DNA of 64,000 nt from assembly GCA_002914805.1 (NCBI GenBank), contig JXTB01000109.1, positions 605,577-669,576 on the forward strand, read 5' to 3'. The first letter of the stretch is position 1; each line of letters begins with the position of its first letter. A model generated the notes under the pieces. The model was not told the DNA's origin, did not search any database, and saw only the letters and a list, made by a program, of their open reading frames with translations. This document shows, in pieces, positions 46,646-60,000 of the stretch. The stretch comes from Parasponia andersonii. Its lineage: Eukaryota; Streptophyta; Magnoliopsida; Rosales; Cannabaceae. The translations under genes were made by a program, and so were the position numbers.

Positions 46646-49027
46646 TCAATAAGTACAAGTCCCAGGTCCCCCAAAGTAAACATGGTATCCCAAGCCTGCA
46701 GCCTCATCCACAAGATGTCTTGCCTTGTAGCAGCTAGGTTTGTCAACCACAATTTTAAGGGCATCATCTTTTGGATTATCAAATTTGGTACTGTCACGTT
46801 CATCATTAACAACTTTAATCTGTATTATATAAGCTGCTATTCTATAGTTTACTCTATAAGGTTCTTCTGGGAAATGCCCACTTCCCATCTCAGGGCTAAG
46901 TACAGTTACAGGGCTGTAAATCTGTCCTCCCCATGAGACAGAACCTGCACCATCACCCAACCTTGGGACTATTGCCTTTGGCCAGTAACCAACATACTTG
47001 TCTTCAAACATCAGCCACCAATGCCCTGAAGCATGATCCTGTTATCAACGAGTAATCGACACTGTATGTTAAGCACTTTCGAGTCATTGTTTACAGTTGT
47101 TTTACATAAGATATGGTTAAAGCAAAGGAAAATCTTTCACCTGATATACACTTAATAGCATATCGGATTGAGAACCGTTGAAAGTGGAGTGTGGTAAAAT
47201 GAGGCCAAGAGCTATAACTGAGCTAACTTGTACAAATCCTGGACAAAGAACATTGAAGCAGCCGGTCCTTTGGTAGCCATCACCCTGCAGGAATACCAGA
47301 TACATGTAAAGGGTTGGCCAGAATGTTGAAGAACAAATCTTTGTCAAGAGTAGGAATATGATGTAAGGTGTTGATCAAGATTCATGGTGGTTTAAAACTC
47401 ACAGTCCAATAGGTATATAGTCTGCTGCCGTTGGGAAATACATCTTTGTGAACCTGAAATTGGGTGAAAGGCAAGAAAAAGAAACGTATGTTTATACAAA
47501 ATACAGAATTTAGTATGTCATAACCTGTTTGCTCTTAGAACACAAACCAATACAACTATACAGTTGATGAGACTTTGTCATTCCTTTTTCACAATTCTAG
47601 ACCATCTCATTGAAATTAATCATGATGCAACTTGTACAGGATCTCAAATATATTGGCTCAGCATATTTCAATTAATTTTACAAAGACCATTTCTGAATTC
47701 ATTTTCCTTGTAATTATAAACTAAAATGTCAAGACAGACATGAGTTATTCATAGAATTCCCTTTTAACTATATTTATGAGAGATTCATGGGAGTATTTTA
47801 AATCAAAATTTGACCGTATATAAGACAGCAAAATCGCTTCATAAACACTCCTGCTTATTTCATACTTTGAGTGGCTGGTGCAGATACTTACAATCCATCC
47901 AGCTTGTATACTGTTGATATCATGTTTAGGGCCATTGGCAATCCACATACCACCAATGCTAAATTGATGGTCTTTAACACTGGGGTTCCATATGTTTACG
48001 CGTGCTCTTGTCCCATACATTTGACTTTTATGTTCAAGCACTGCAAACTAAATAAAAAGGAAACTAAGAAACTTTGTGAGAAGATGATTATCTTTTACGA
48101 TAAATCAGTTTAATGAGAAAGACTTAGACACGCAAACATGATATCAATCATCTTTTTACTTAGGATTCTTAATAAGCAAGAAGCTCAAAATAGTTCTCAA
48201 TTTTATTTACATGGTGGCCTCCATCGCCACCATTAGAGCAACGCCAAGGAATATATGTTGGATGGTTTAATCCCATAGACTTTGTAGATTCTGCCATTAT
48301 AAGATCTTCTTTCTTAGCCCTTCTGATTGGTACTGATCCTGGTGGGCACTTTATGTGCTTGGGCATGTAGTTTGAAGATTTGTAGGCTCTTGAAGCTTCA
48401 TTTCCCTTCTCTTTTGGAGTGGTTTTGGGCTTCATCTGCATTAAGCCCCATATGCACTCTAAGTTAATCAAGTAACAAGCACCAAGAGCCATTTCTCTTA
48501 ATTTTCTTTTGTTCTTTTTAATACAAAACAAAAAGGAAAAGCAAGGGAAGAAAATGAATAAAGAAGGGAGAGATGGTTGACCTGAATTGTGTGATTCTTA
48601 AGCAAGGGATGATTAAAAGCAAGTTGTTTGTAGATGTCAACGCAATCTATTAAATCACCATATTCAGTCTGTTTAGTGGGGAAATAACACATTATTTGGA
48701 CAGAATTTCATTAAAAAAAATTATCAAAGCCAGAGAGTTAATATCTGTTAATGATCATAATCTCCTTAACAAAGTAATCCTGTTACTCTTGCCTCTGGGA
48801 AATCTAAGCATTGAAACATGTACCCTCTTAGCTTTAAAACTTCGAAAGTTCAAATTTACCTGGAAACTCTTGAGTGGAGACTTGTTGATAAGTTCGAGCT
48901 GTCTATCTAGCTCCATATCTTCTTCTATAGGTAATCTTCCCCGTACTTGGAGTGAATTTGTAACCAAAATTATAGCCCATATTGCAACAAACATAGCTAT
49001 TATATCCTTACAGTCTCTAGCAGCCAT
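46646..49027 (-). CDS. Neprosin-domain protein, copy 2
   Basis: Seven exons: 49027-48860, 48668-48582, 48435-48211, 48047-47892, 47453-47403, 47284-47141, 47038-46646, 407 residues. Splice positions and phases equal those of copy 1, and most exon lengths are identical (168, 87, 156, 51, 144). The N-terminal hydrophobic stretch (residues about 9-26) is a signal peptide or anchor. Markers are YGDLIDCVDIYKQLAFNHPL (activation peptide), CPGFVQ, GHWWLMFEDKYVGYWP and the end GGPGTCTY. Both positions matching the catalytic glutamates of neprosin are Gln: Gln208 in QAGW and Gln316 in WGGQIY. So although intact as a gene it is unlikely to be a standard glutamic peptidase and may act as a binding or structural protein. 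Confidence 0.92.
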
Positions 49028-50344
49028 AGTAAAAATTTTACTCAATATGTATAAGAATGGCTATGAGTTTCACTTTTTACATGTAATTAGATACTTTTGT
49101 GACAGAATTCACAGGTTTTGAATCCAACTGGCTATCTGTTTTGCAATATGCCAATTTGGAAATAAGATGAATTTTAAGTATTAATGTCAATGAAAAGTTT
49201 ATATTTCTACAAGCAATAAAATGCTCTCCAAACATGATAGTATAAGAGGATATTTTATTGAAGGCAACTGAGCTTTTTGTCATCAAGATGATTTGTAATC
49301 CAGCTTTGCTTATTGCCATTTAAAGATGTAGTTTTGAAATAAAGATTTTGTTCAACTTGAGATTACTGGAATCATGGAGTCAATACAAGGTGTAGCTGGT
49401 CCACTCAGAAAGGATCACATGTAAATTTCTCTAAGCTTTCTTGGTGGTAAATAAATGCCTTGTTATAATCCACATGTCGTTTTCTTTTGAAAAAAAAAAA
49501 AAGGCTTGACCTTTATTTATTTGTAAACTACATGTCGTTTATTTTGAAGGACATTTCTTTTCCTTCAAAAACTTTTTGTAGTTCTAAAGCTAACGACGTG
49601 TTGTTTATTTTTCAGACCATTGTTAGTGTTAACGACATGTAGTATAATGTTTGCAGATAAACGACATGTCGTTGAATTGTAGTACACTGTACAGGCAGGC
49701 ACAGAACAGCTTGCTCTTGAACAAACTCAGTTTTATAATCTCTCTCTTTTTCTTTAACCTCTCTGTATGTTATGTTGAATACATTTCTAGTAAATTTCAT
49801 GAAAATATTTTTGAAGTTATCAATTAAAAAAAAAAACAAAAAAAAAAACAAACAAAAAAATAGAGAAATACTTTCAATATGCAGTGGAGAAAACCGTAGA
49901 TATGCAACCAAATACAAGCCAACCTCAACTAAATGCCTAAACCATAACCATTTGAAAACCCAAAAGTATGCCCAGGTAATGCCAAAAATAAATTGTGCTC
50001 TATAAACAAGATGGTTAAAGCCTATTACTCAGTCTCCATCAAAATGTTTAGTATGGAGTGTATATGTGTAGTAATCAAGTATAAATGGTACGTGAAGGAT
50101 TGTTATTACAGTTCATGTCTCATGTAGAGACTAATCCAAATTGTTCTCCTTTAAGTCAGCCAGAACCTTCCTTATGCTGAACCCCATATATCATATTGAC
50201 ACGAGTACTCAATCAAAGTGAGTAAACTTGGATCATAATTTTTTCCGATGACTATGGTTACATGTCAAGTTTATCTAAGAAACGCAGTTGAGCTGTACCA
50301 TTTTTTCCCCTTGCCGAATAGTTTGTTCAATAAAAGAATGAGCT
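49028..50344. other. 5' flank of neprosin copy 2 and 3' flank of TRM-like gene
   Basis: No gene. At 49470-49680 the word CATGTCGTTT and its relatives recur every 30-60 bases, including the 12-bp palindrome ACGACATGTCGT at about 49661. The stretch from about 49905 resembles 45957 onward and 50120-50240 resembles 46140-46260. An A/C run lies near 49826-49860. Confidence 0.55.
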
Positions 50345-53300
50345 CTAACTATGCATACCAACTATGGTTTCCATAAGTAACTCTTCCAAAGCATCTTCTA
50401 CCATCTCAGTAGCGATATCTTCTACATCAATTCGGATATCTAGCCATGTTCTGGATCTTTTCAAGTCTTCTGTAATGAGCCGCTCCATTGTTCTTGGTGA
50501 TGAATGTGGCTGGAAGTGCCAATCTACACGTTTCATCACCTCTTGAATCACAAAATTCTCCACTGGAATTAGCGAATGGACATAATTTGGCTTGATAAAT
50601 GAGACCCCAGGAGAGCATCTGAAATGGCTGTCATATACCTCAAGAAGAACTTCACTGATGAAGTCAAAGAGTAGCTTACAATCACCACATAATTGGTTAG
50701 ACCGAAGCTTTGATGAGTCAAGCAAACATGAGTCGAGCATCGGGTCTGATGCGCGGCACTTCAAATCAAGTTCATCCCAATTCAAGCCAGAGGCTTGCAG
50801 CACTGCCTTTACATACTCAGAGATTGATCCATAGAGATATGAAGAAGTGGTTATGTTGATGTCAGTATCCAAATGGAACCTCACAAGAGAAGAAGCTGCA
50901 GAAATGTATTAGGAGCTCATTCAGTACTCAGTTGCTCAATCGAGTTAACAGAAAAAGAAGATTTTAACTATAACTTTCTGATATGAAGTGTACCAGGTTG
51001 GCTTACGGTACTTGGAGGACTAGCAACATCTGCGAAAAACCTCTCAAGAACAGAAATTGGACTTGATTGATCTCCTCTATCTTTAATGCTATCAGGGTAC
51101 TCCTGTACTCTCCCAATGCTCGTAGGGGTTGAAAGTAAAACATCAGTTGAACATGTTGAAGGTTGATCCTCAAAAGGTAGATCCTTAATAACAAGACAGT
51201 TGGCATATTAAAACAAAGCATATGAAGTCGGAATGGGAAATCATAAGAAGAAGAAAAGGTCTAGAGGTGACTGAAAGAAGCATTGGAATATAACTGGAGG
51301 AGATGTGATTGTGTTAGAGCAATTTACCAGTCTTGAGCACCTATAGCATTCATTTTCTTCATTTGCGTTTGTTGTGTCAGTGTTTTGATTTGCAGTGTTG
51401 TTGTCTGTGTTACATAATTCAGGTGGTGCTCCCAAAAGATTATTTGACTCTTGGCCTGTACCGTCACTAATCTCTGAAGTAGAGACTTCGTCTGAGCTAT
51501 CTGATTCGGACAGCATTCCTGAAGAAACTGTTTCTTCTGAATGCCTTGTATCAGTAGCTTCCAGGGTATCATTCTTCTCTATACCATCTAGTCTAGAGGG
51601 GAATTCCACCGGATTTGTTTCACCTGGTGATGCATGGAAATATTTGCTTTCTAAAATCTGTATAGAACTTTTAGAAATTTGTTGATTTGTACAATTACAA
51701 AAAGTTACTGTTTGAAAATCTCAAAAACTGTACCTCTAGTAACTGAATCAACTTCAAGAACTTTGGCACGAGAAGATAGATTGTCTGAGATATATTGCTT
51801 TGTATCAACATCTTGGAATTTACTGTTGGTTTTCTTGCTATCAGTTGCAGAATCTGTGTTCTGATTCAGCAAACTTGAGTAGCTGCCTTTAAGTTCTTCT
51901 TGAACGCTCCAACTATTCTCATATGCCACTTGGCTATTGCTGTAGGGGTAGAATCTCATTTGAGCTGTAACAATGCTTGTTTTAATGTCCCTCCTAGGAC
52001 TTTGTACAGGCAATAAGTCATATTCAGGAGACGAGATTGTACTCCACAAGACTTTTGGTACCTGTTTTTGGAAAAAATTGATGTCCTCATTCTTGTTGTT
52101 CAATATTTCAAAGTAATGTCTCCGGCCCTCCACATGTGTTCTTGATTCACTTTTGTTTGGATGGGCTAAACTCGAAAAACTTGAGTTTTTGTAACCACTT
52201 CCGCTGCTTGAAGCGGTTTCATGTCCAATGCTTGGTTTGAATTCGTTTAACTTGCCCAACTTGTCTCTTTTCTTGACATCAAAAGAAGATTCTTCAATTT
52301 CTCCATGGACAATGTTCTCAAAGTTTCTTTTTATGATCTCCATGCCTTTCCCTTTCTTTCCATCTTCAGTTCCCTGGCTTATACCAGAAGACTGATGTTT
52401 CACACCATCAATTGACATCAAGCGCTGCTCCTTTCTGGTTACCCCCATAGCATGTCTGAACTTCCTTTTTATATGATCAAATGAAAAATATGCGGGCCTA
52501 ACACTCTGCACATGTTTTTCCAAATCATGACAATACTGTGAAGAGGAACAATGACTGATCTTGTCTCCAGAATCTTGCATGCTTGTTAGGCCAGGCTTTA
52601 GAACTATTATTGTGTCAGAACACTGTGGATCACTTCTTCCTTCAGACTGGGATTTATCAGAAGCTATCAACTCTCGAGTCGATGCATGCTCTTCATGTTG
52701 CTTCTCATTACAAGTTTGGTGATCCAATGTTTTAGCTTCAGAGGAGGATTTTTTTTGCTCTTTTTGTGCTTGAGAGTCCCTTAAATCTTGGGTGTGTTTC
52801 ACTAACAAAGAATTGGGATCTTGCAGGAGTTTCGTAAACAACTCCTTGTTTGAATTCGATATCTGTAAGGCCTCCATTAATTGTTTAGACTGCTGGTTTA
52901 TTCCACCCCTGCTGAGATACTTCCCTTCAATGAATTTCTGATTCACTATGGCCTCATCATTCACTTTTAGCAACTGTGGATTAATTTTGTTTAGCTGATC
53001 ATAGTTCACGAAATCGACATTTTTGCAACCACAGCCTCTCCTTTTTCTGAGACGCGCCTTTTTGCCTAATGCTTCTCGTGATTCTAGCTTACCTGAAGTT
53101 TTAGCCACTAGATTTCGATGTGGAGGTTGCTTTTGCTTCGCTGAACCAGTTCGATCATGAAGAGGAGCATGACAAGGTCTCTGACAAGTTTCTGCTGACT
53201 TTCCATGATTCCTAGGTAACTGACCAGGTCCAGAATTAGGCTGCTTCAACTTTATGTCAGAGGTGGCTTTATTATTCATCTGCTTCTCACTGGATGAAGC

Positions 53301-53855
53301 CTCTTCCTCTTTGAGCTTCTCATCATTTGGCATATCAGGACCCACTAAATTCTCATTTCTATCCTGATACAATTGAACAAGTAATTAATCAGCATTGATT
53401 CACTTTGATTCTCGGTTCAACCAACCATGAGTTCTATGAACTTGACAAGTATTCATAATACATAACAAATACAAACATATACATTACTAGAAAAAATGCA
53501 CAAAAATTAGATCATAAAAGTAGGTTGGTGGAGCTTACGTCTCTTCCTTGGAATTTCTCATCAAACTTGGTAAGCAAACCATGCTGCTTAACTTTTTCAT
53601 CATCTGCAAAGTTATGAGTGTTCAAATTCTCTGTCTTACAGAATGTAATTCAAACATGACATCACAGCACTGTAAAATAATTGATAGAATCTTACCAACA
53701 ACTTCTCTATTTAACCGCTTCCTATCTGAAATCAGCTTCCTTCTAGAGTTACCTTGTCGAAATTCGAAGAGGCTATATAAGCTCCACATACAACCTGAGT
53801 GGTTTTTATCACAGACTAAAGGGCTTTTTGGTGGTGTTAGCCTGGCCATACTCAT
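50345..53855 (-). CDS. TRM-like protein with DUF3741/DUF4378 (TRM32-like)
   Basis: Six exons: 53855-53696, 53603-53539, 53363-51734, 51650-51328, 51183-50994, 50895-50345 (stop TAG), 972 residues. The N-terminus has the block GCMWSLYSLFEFRQG followed by a basic RRKLISDRKR. Around residue 180 comes RLRKRRGCGCKN, then a DUF3741-like helix with NKELFTKLLQDPNSLL. The middle is long, polar and probably disordered. ISVLERFFADVASPPST precedes the C-terminal DUF4378, which ends MVEDALEELLMETIVG. TRM (TON1 recruiting motif) proteins bring TON1/PP2A complexes to cortical microtubules and influence division-plane and cell shape. The TRM32-like name comes from the N-terminal block and domain order. A methionine two codons on is an equally possible start. 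Further 5' UTR exons may lie upstream near 54600. Confidence 0.85.
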
Positions 53856-54570
53856 TACTTAGCTATGACACTTACTCCTCATTCACCTACATTATCAGAT
53901 TTTCATCTCAGAATTAGTCAAAAGAAAGAGAAACTAGAGCATCAACAACAGCCAAGGATCATAGTACGAGTTTCTGGATGGTCCATATATATATATATAT
54001 GATACTTTTACAAATAAGATTGTGTAAGAGAATAAAACACAAAAAGACAAGAGAATTTAAAGATTTTACAGACTAAATTAAGTTTTTTTTTTTCAAAGGA
54101 AGATTTTGCCCAGAAGGGACAAAATTTGTTCTTATGCAAACATTAATTTGAGGTGCATAACAACAAAACAGAGAACACATCCAAAACTTCAAAATTCAAA
54201 ACCACTCTGCAGCCTAGTAATATTCTCCAAGTTAAAAGAAAGAAAAGCCAAATAACATGGAGCCACTTTTTTCGAAAGAATGATTTATAGACTTAAGCAT
54301 TGCATTACAGAAAGAGATAAGTGAATTGGGTCTAAATCCTTTTTAGTGTTATCACCTTGAAAACCTGAGATTAGTTGCTCAAAAACAAGGACAGAATTTA
54401 AAAAAGAAAGACAACCCAGATTTGGTTTGCTCTTGTACTATCTAAACTTTTTTAAATGCCATACATATTTGAGATTAGCAGGGTTGAAGAAATGGCCTAA
54501 CTTTTTGATGAAGCAAAGAAATTCAATGTTAAAACCATTATGGACATAATTTTTGGTACACACATACACA

Positions 54571-54593
54571 GAGAGAGAGAGAGAGAGAGAGAG
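54571..54593. repeat. (GA)n microsatellite
   Basis: Eleven GA units upstream of the TRM-like gene. On the gene strand this is a TC run, a possible leader or core-promoter Y-patch. Confidence 0.9.
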
Positions 54594-55056
54594 TCAGAGA
54601 GATGTACCTGAAACAACCTTTCACTGCTTTGCTTTGCCTTAGAAAGAATGGTATAAAGCTTTTTGCTTGAACTGAAAAAGTGATATTTCTATATAGATAT
54701 ATATATATATATATATATATATGTACGTATACTTTAAGCAGATGAAACCTTTAACCATATCAATCTTGAAGTCTTCACCCTTAAATAACTATTAAAAAAA
54801 TAGCCCGTAAAACTCAGCCTCAAGAAACAACAAAGGAGCTGAGAAAATGGATAGTGGCGGAAAAAAAGTTATGGCTCATATGAGAGAGAAGAAGAAGAAG
54901 AAGAAGAAAATATTATAAAAAATATATATGAAATGAAAGAAAAAAGAAGTGGGCATTTGAAATTTATGGTGAAAATGACGCATAAATTGCAAAAACACAA
55001 TGGCTGAGTAAACAAAAAAACTCTAAGCTGAAGCAAGTTTTGGTTGCTTTCCCATT

Positions 55057-55059
<3 letters not shown>

Positions 55060-55094
<35 letters not shown>
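55060..55094. repeat. (CT)n microsatellite
   Basis: About seventeen CT units. Minus-strand frames here translate to Arg-Glu repeats and are artefacts. Confidence 0.95.
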
Positions 55095-55097
<3 letters not shown>

Positions 55098-57849
55098 ACG
55101 GTCGTTAAGCAAAAATATAACTTTTACCCTTTGGAGCTTTCTTAGATTTGTGTCATAAAAGACAAAGTATTTAACTTTCCACTTTAAACTTTTGTTTTTA
55201 AGAGACACTCGTACATGCACTATATATATGTATATATATATATCTATGGTTGTATATATTTCAATATATTCTTGTGTATATAATCTCTGTTACATGATAG
55301 TTTAGTTGCTTGTTATGAACCGAACGTAGATGGTATCTGAAAGTCATATAACTAATCCACTTATTATGCTAGAGAACAAAAGTTGTTACGTTGACATGTT
55401 ATTATGCTTTAGGAGATCGTAGAGACCGGAGACTTTAATTTACAAATTTACACATACGTATAATATTTGTATATATATATTATGTACACATAATCACATA
55501 TAATAAACTAAAATAGAATAAAAGTAATAGTAATTAAAAAATAGGATATAGTGTGGAAGGTTACAAAATACAAACTCTGCGGTTCTGTCATTTAGACATA
55601 AACGTCAAATAGGCAAGGTCGTACTCGTACCCCTATTGGTTTGTCAGATCAGATACCAGAAAGTTTTTGAAAATTTTTGTTTCCTTGTACAACTTAAATT
55701 CATATTTTCCATTTTCAGTCTTGACTTTTTATAAATACATTGAAAGCAAATTCATTCAGCAATCGCATACAATTCAAAATCCTAGTTGCTTTATGTTGAT
55801 AAAAAAAAAAAAAAAAGCACAGAAAATAAGTTCATAAAGTTACATGTCACAAAAAATAATAATACTAATCAAGTAATGAGAATTGCATAGTCAATTTTGT
55901 ATATTAATGGAGAGTGGAATAATGTTTTTAAAGGACTAATAGTTGCCACAAGATGTAAACGGTCCAAATGTTGTATTAATTGCCCTTTTAATTGCCCTTG
56001 AATGTATAATAGATGTATTGGGTATTATTATTATTATTGATAAAAGTCTTTGAATACAATATTAGTACTGTTAAACTTTTTAAAATATTCACAAGACAAA
56101 TCCAATGACGATTCCCTCATATAAAAAGCAATCAGTCACGTTAATTAGGCTCTATAAAGGGTATTGGTTGTGATAAGTTCTACGTGTGGACAGCTTAGTC
56201 ATTGAATAAATAAAATAAATGAAAATCTTCATAAAAATATATCAGATTCTTTCCTTGATCTTAAACCATCCATAAATCATGCACCAACATATTTAATAGG
56301 AAAAGTAATTTTTTAATAAAATGACAACAACAAAAAATTAGTGTTTTCACTTTAATGTGTTGCGTGTAGCCCAAATATGTCACTAATAGATATCAGACAA
56401 TTTAGTAAACAAATTTGTTGTCTGAAAGTATTTTATATAAATACCAAACATATGTGTTCAAAGTTCAATGAGTTATCTTAAATTTTTTAGTACAACATCA
56501 TCTATACTGTCATAACTACGTAAAATTTACTCAACAAACATTAAATTTTTATTGAGTTGTCATGATTGGAAAATATTGCGCAATTCATGGACCCAAAAAG
56601 AAAAAGGAAGTTTAGTTTTGGGCCCAAATTAGTAGTGACTTACCAAATTGTTGGGGCCTGGACCACATACATACGCTAACAGCACCCAAATCTCATTAGC
56701 ACGAAACATTGTTGCTTGTGAGTTGTGAAGAAATTAAATACAAATAAATAAGTAAGGAGTCTTTACCTGTATTTTGTTGCTTGTGAAGGATTTTTCCATT
56801 TAAACTTGAACAAAAAAATTACTTTCCTCTTTTTTTCCCTGAAGGCTGTTTTTAATTGACTTTACCCAATGAAATTTAATTCTTCTATTAGAGAAAACAC
56901 AAGAAAAATAATGTAAATGAAAGGAGAAATCTAATTTCTCCAATGAATATTATTAGTTTAATTCATATCAATTTTATTAAACATCATCCATTGAAGATTC
57001 CCTTATGTTGAAAACGATTTCACTTTCATTGTTTCTATGAAAAGTATCATTTTATGGACTTATAAAAAATAAAATGCACCTAACCATTTCAATAATTCTT
57101 GATGCATTTCGATGATTTTTAACATAGTGAGATTATAATGATCCAAAAAATTTATTTCCGAAAAAAAAAAAAATGAGATGATTTTCAACATAGACCTAAC
57201 AAATTCTAAACACATCTCGTAATTTCCATGATTCTCGACGCATTTTGACACTCTATTAACATGGTAGGACATTGTCACCTTAAAAGAATATTTTCTATGA
57301 GAAACATAGTGCGAGATGGCTTTTAACTTAGAGCAAACACATATTACATTAAATAAAATTTCTCTTACTTTATGTTGACATTAATGACACTGACAACCGA
57401 AGATAGTACAGATATAAATCTTTCCTATTTCTGACGTTATCTACGCTTCTTTTATTTTATTTTTTTTCGCTTAGATATGATCTGAATTGGGGCGGTGGCA
57501 ACTGGCAGAGGTGACTAAAGAAAATAGTCTGAAAGCAACTTGGCTTTGCAAATGAAAGAATATAATGAAATGAAAGGTTGATAGATAGCCATAATGTAAA
57601 TAATATTACTAATAAATTAAATTATATCAATTTAATAGAATTAGTGGATATGACCCAAAACCCATTTTGAACATGCACGTCTATATCATACTAATGGGGT
57701 TGCAATCGATCACGAGGCACACTTGTTAAGACAGTAGGATATAGAGTTTTGCACACACTAGATTTATAGAATATATAGAATTTTGCTAATATAATTGTGG
57801 GATCCGTTTCCAAATTATACACCACGTGGACGATTAAACGGCAGAACAT

Positions 57850-58625
57850 GTCACAAATAGGGCCCATCGTCTGACAGGTGTCGAGAGTGATTAGCTAAAG
57901 ACCACGTGAGTCACACGTGATACCACATCGGCTATTGGGCTATCCGAGGTTAGGGCCGAGCCTATCACAGACCCTGGACAGACTCGGCCCAGTCCGACCC
58001 TTACCTCGACAGCTGAGGGGTTGGAAGCCCCAAGGGTCTTCCACCAGAATACAATGGAAAACAACTCACAACTCCAGACCCAGACAGAGCATTTAATGCG
58101 ATCTTGGATAGGTGTGCCCAAGGGGCAAGTCGTCCTGACAGAACGACGATTTGTCCAAATCTCACCCCTGATAGACTCAAGCCATAGGAGGCGGCGGAAA
58201 CCAGGCTACAGCGATACAGAAGAGATCACGGTAATCTCGGCCCGTGACCTCTGGGAAAAACTTTGAGGAAAAAGGTACTCAGTCCTGAGATTGAGATCCG
58301 GATGGTTCACAATCTCAGGACTATATATATATGAGCCATGCGTTCCCGAGAGAGGTATGTACGTATACAAAAAGAGATATTTAAAAAGTTTACGAGTAAG
58401 AAACAAAGATATACTCATATATAACTAAATCCATGCTATCCTGAATCAAAGAAAGATCATTGATTTAAGTATCGGAAAGTCTTTGCAGGTAGCCACCCCC
58501 GCCTCTCCAACCCTGCCTGAAGTTCAGAGTACTTTGGAATAGCAAGAACAAGTGGACAGTTGGAGGATATATCATCAGCGGTTCAGAAACACGTAGACGG
58601 CTGGTGAGAAACTGATCTAATAGTT
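57850..58625 (+). repeat. 5' LTR-like region of the Tat-like element
   Basis: Limits are estimates because the partner LTR is outside the window. It contains two CACGTG motifs near its left end, a TATA-like run at 58322-58333 and, near its right end, ATTGATTTAAGTATCGG followed by GTCTTTGCAGG, text I associate with the 3' part of Tat-type LTRs. Confidence 0.55.
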
Positions 58626-60000
58626 TAGCGCTGTCTGTGGGAAAAATGGTTGAACGTGAGAAAAAGAGTAGGAGACTCACGATCGCGCTCTCCACGAATA
58701 AAAGGCCATATAACGTCGGATGGTACCCTCGAGGATGACAACCAGGAGCACACATCCCGATGCGAAGGGAGCTCCCAAGAAGTACGACCAGATCTGGATC
58801 AGATACTCGTCGCACTGACGAAAGCAAACCGGAAGGCAGAGATGGCCCACGAGGCCGTCCTGGGATTAAGGAACGAAGTCGCGGAGGTGCGCAGAGACCC
58901 TCGACCATTCGGGAGGTCCAACGCCCGGCCGGAAAGATAGCTGCTCTCAGCCGATTCGTCAAGAAATACGATAAGTGCCAGAGATTCGTCCCAATGAAAC
59001 GCCAGTCTGCAGAGGTACTTCATTCGAATATAACTCCCTGGCCGTTTGCCAAATGGGGTCTGGACATCGTCGGAGAGCTTCCCAGAAGTCCAGGGGGAAG
59101 GAGGTACGTCCTGCTGGCCACGGATTACTTCATCAAATGGGTAGAGGCTGAAGCCTACGCGACCTTTAGTAAGGCAGATACGATTAACTTCATCTAGAAG
59201 AACACAATCTGTCGATTTGGGATCCCGAAAGAGATACACGCCGATCATGGCATACAGTTCCAAAATGCTAATATCAAAGAGTTGTGCGAGCTGTATGATA
59301 TAAAGCTCAGTTTCTCTTCCGTGAACTACTTTCAGGGGAACGGCCAAGCAGAGACAACGAACAAAGCCATATTCAGCAACATCAAAAAGAACTTGCAGAA
59401 GGCTAAAGGCAAGTGGTTAGAAGAGCTGCCGGCCGTGGTGTGGGACCATCGAACCACGGAGCGGAGGTCGACTGGAAGAACGCTATTCGCCATGGTCTAC
59501 AGATCAGAGGCTATGATCCCGACCGAGGTCAGCCTCCCGACCCTCCGCTCCGAAGTGGTAAGAGATGCCCCCTTAAATGAATGCCAGCTAAGCCGCAACA
59601 CAGATCTCTTGGAGGAAACGAGAGACATGGCCCTGGTCCACCTGGCTTCATACCACCAGCAGGCTAGGTCCTACAACGCAAAAAAGGTTAGTGCTCGACA
59701 ATTTAATGCCGGGGATTGGGTCTTGAAAGTTAGAACAGGGAATTCCTCGAAACTGAACTCCAATTGGACCGGACCCTATGAGGTGATCAAAACACTCGAC
59801 AATAGTACGTATATCCTGAAAGAGCTCAAGACTGGGAAAAACTTGCCGAACACATGGAACGCTCTGTACTTGAAAAAGTATCATGTGTAAGACATATGCA
59901 TATGATGTAAGACCATGTGAATGCTTATATTATTGAAAAGCTTAAATCCAAAACAGGTCAAGTTCCCTTTTTGCCGCATGGATTCATCTTTTAAATTGCG

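Larger units (their letters stand above)
53856..57849. other. 5' flank of the TRM-like gene and AT-rich spacer
   Basis: No coding region is supported. The nearer part (to about 55.2 kb) presumably holds promoter and leader of the TRM-like gene and contains GA and CT runs that often occur in plant core promoters and leaders. Beyond that is AT-rich spacer up to the retroelement. Confidence 0.5.

Noticed and set aside
54869-55220. Arg-Glu repeat frames
   Set aside because: They come from the CT microsatellite at 55060-55094.
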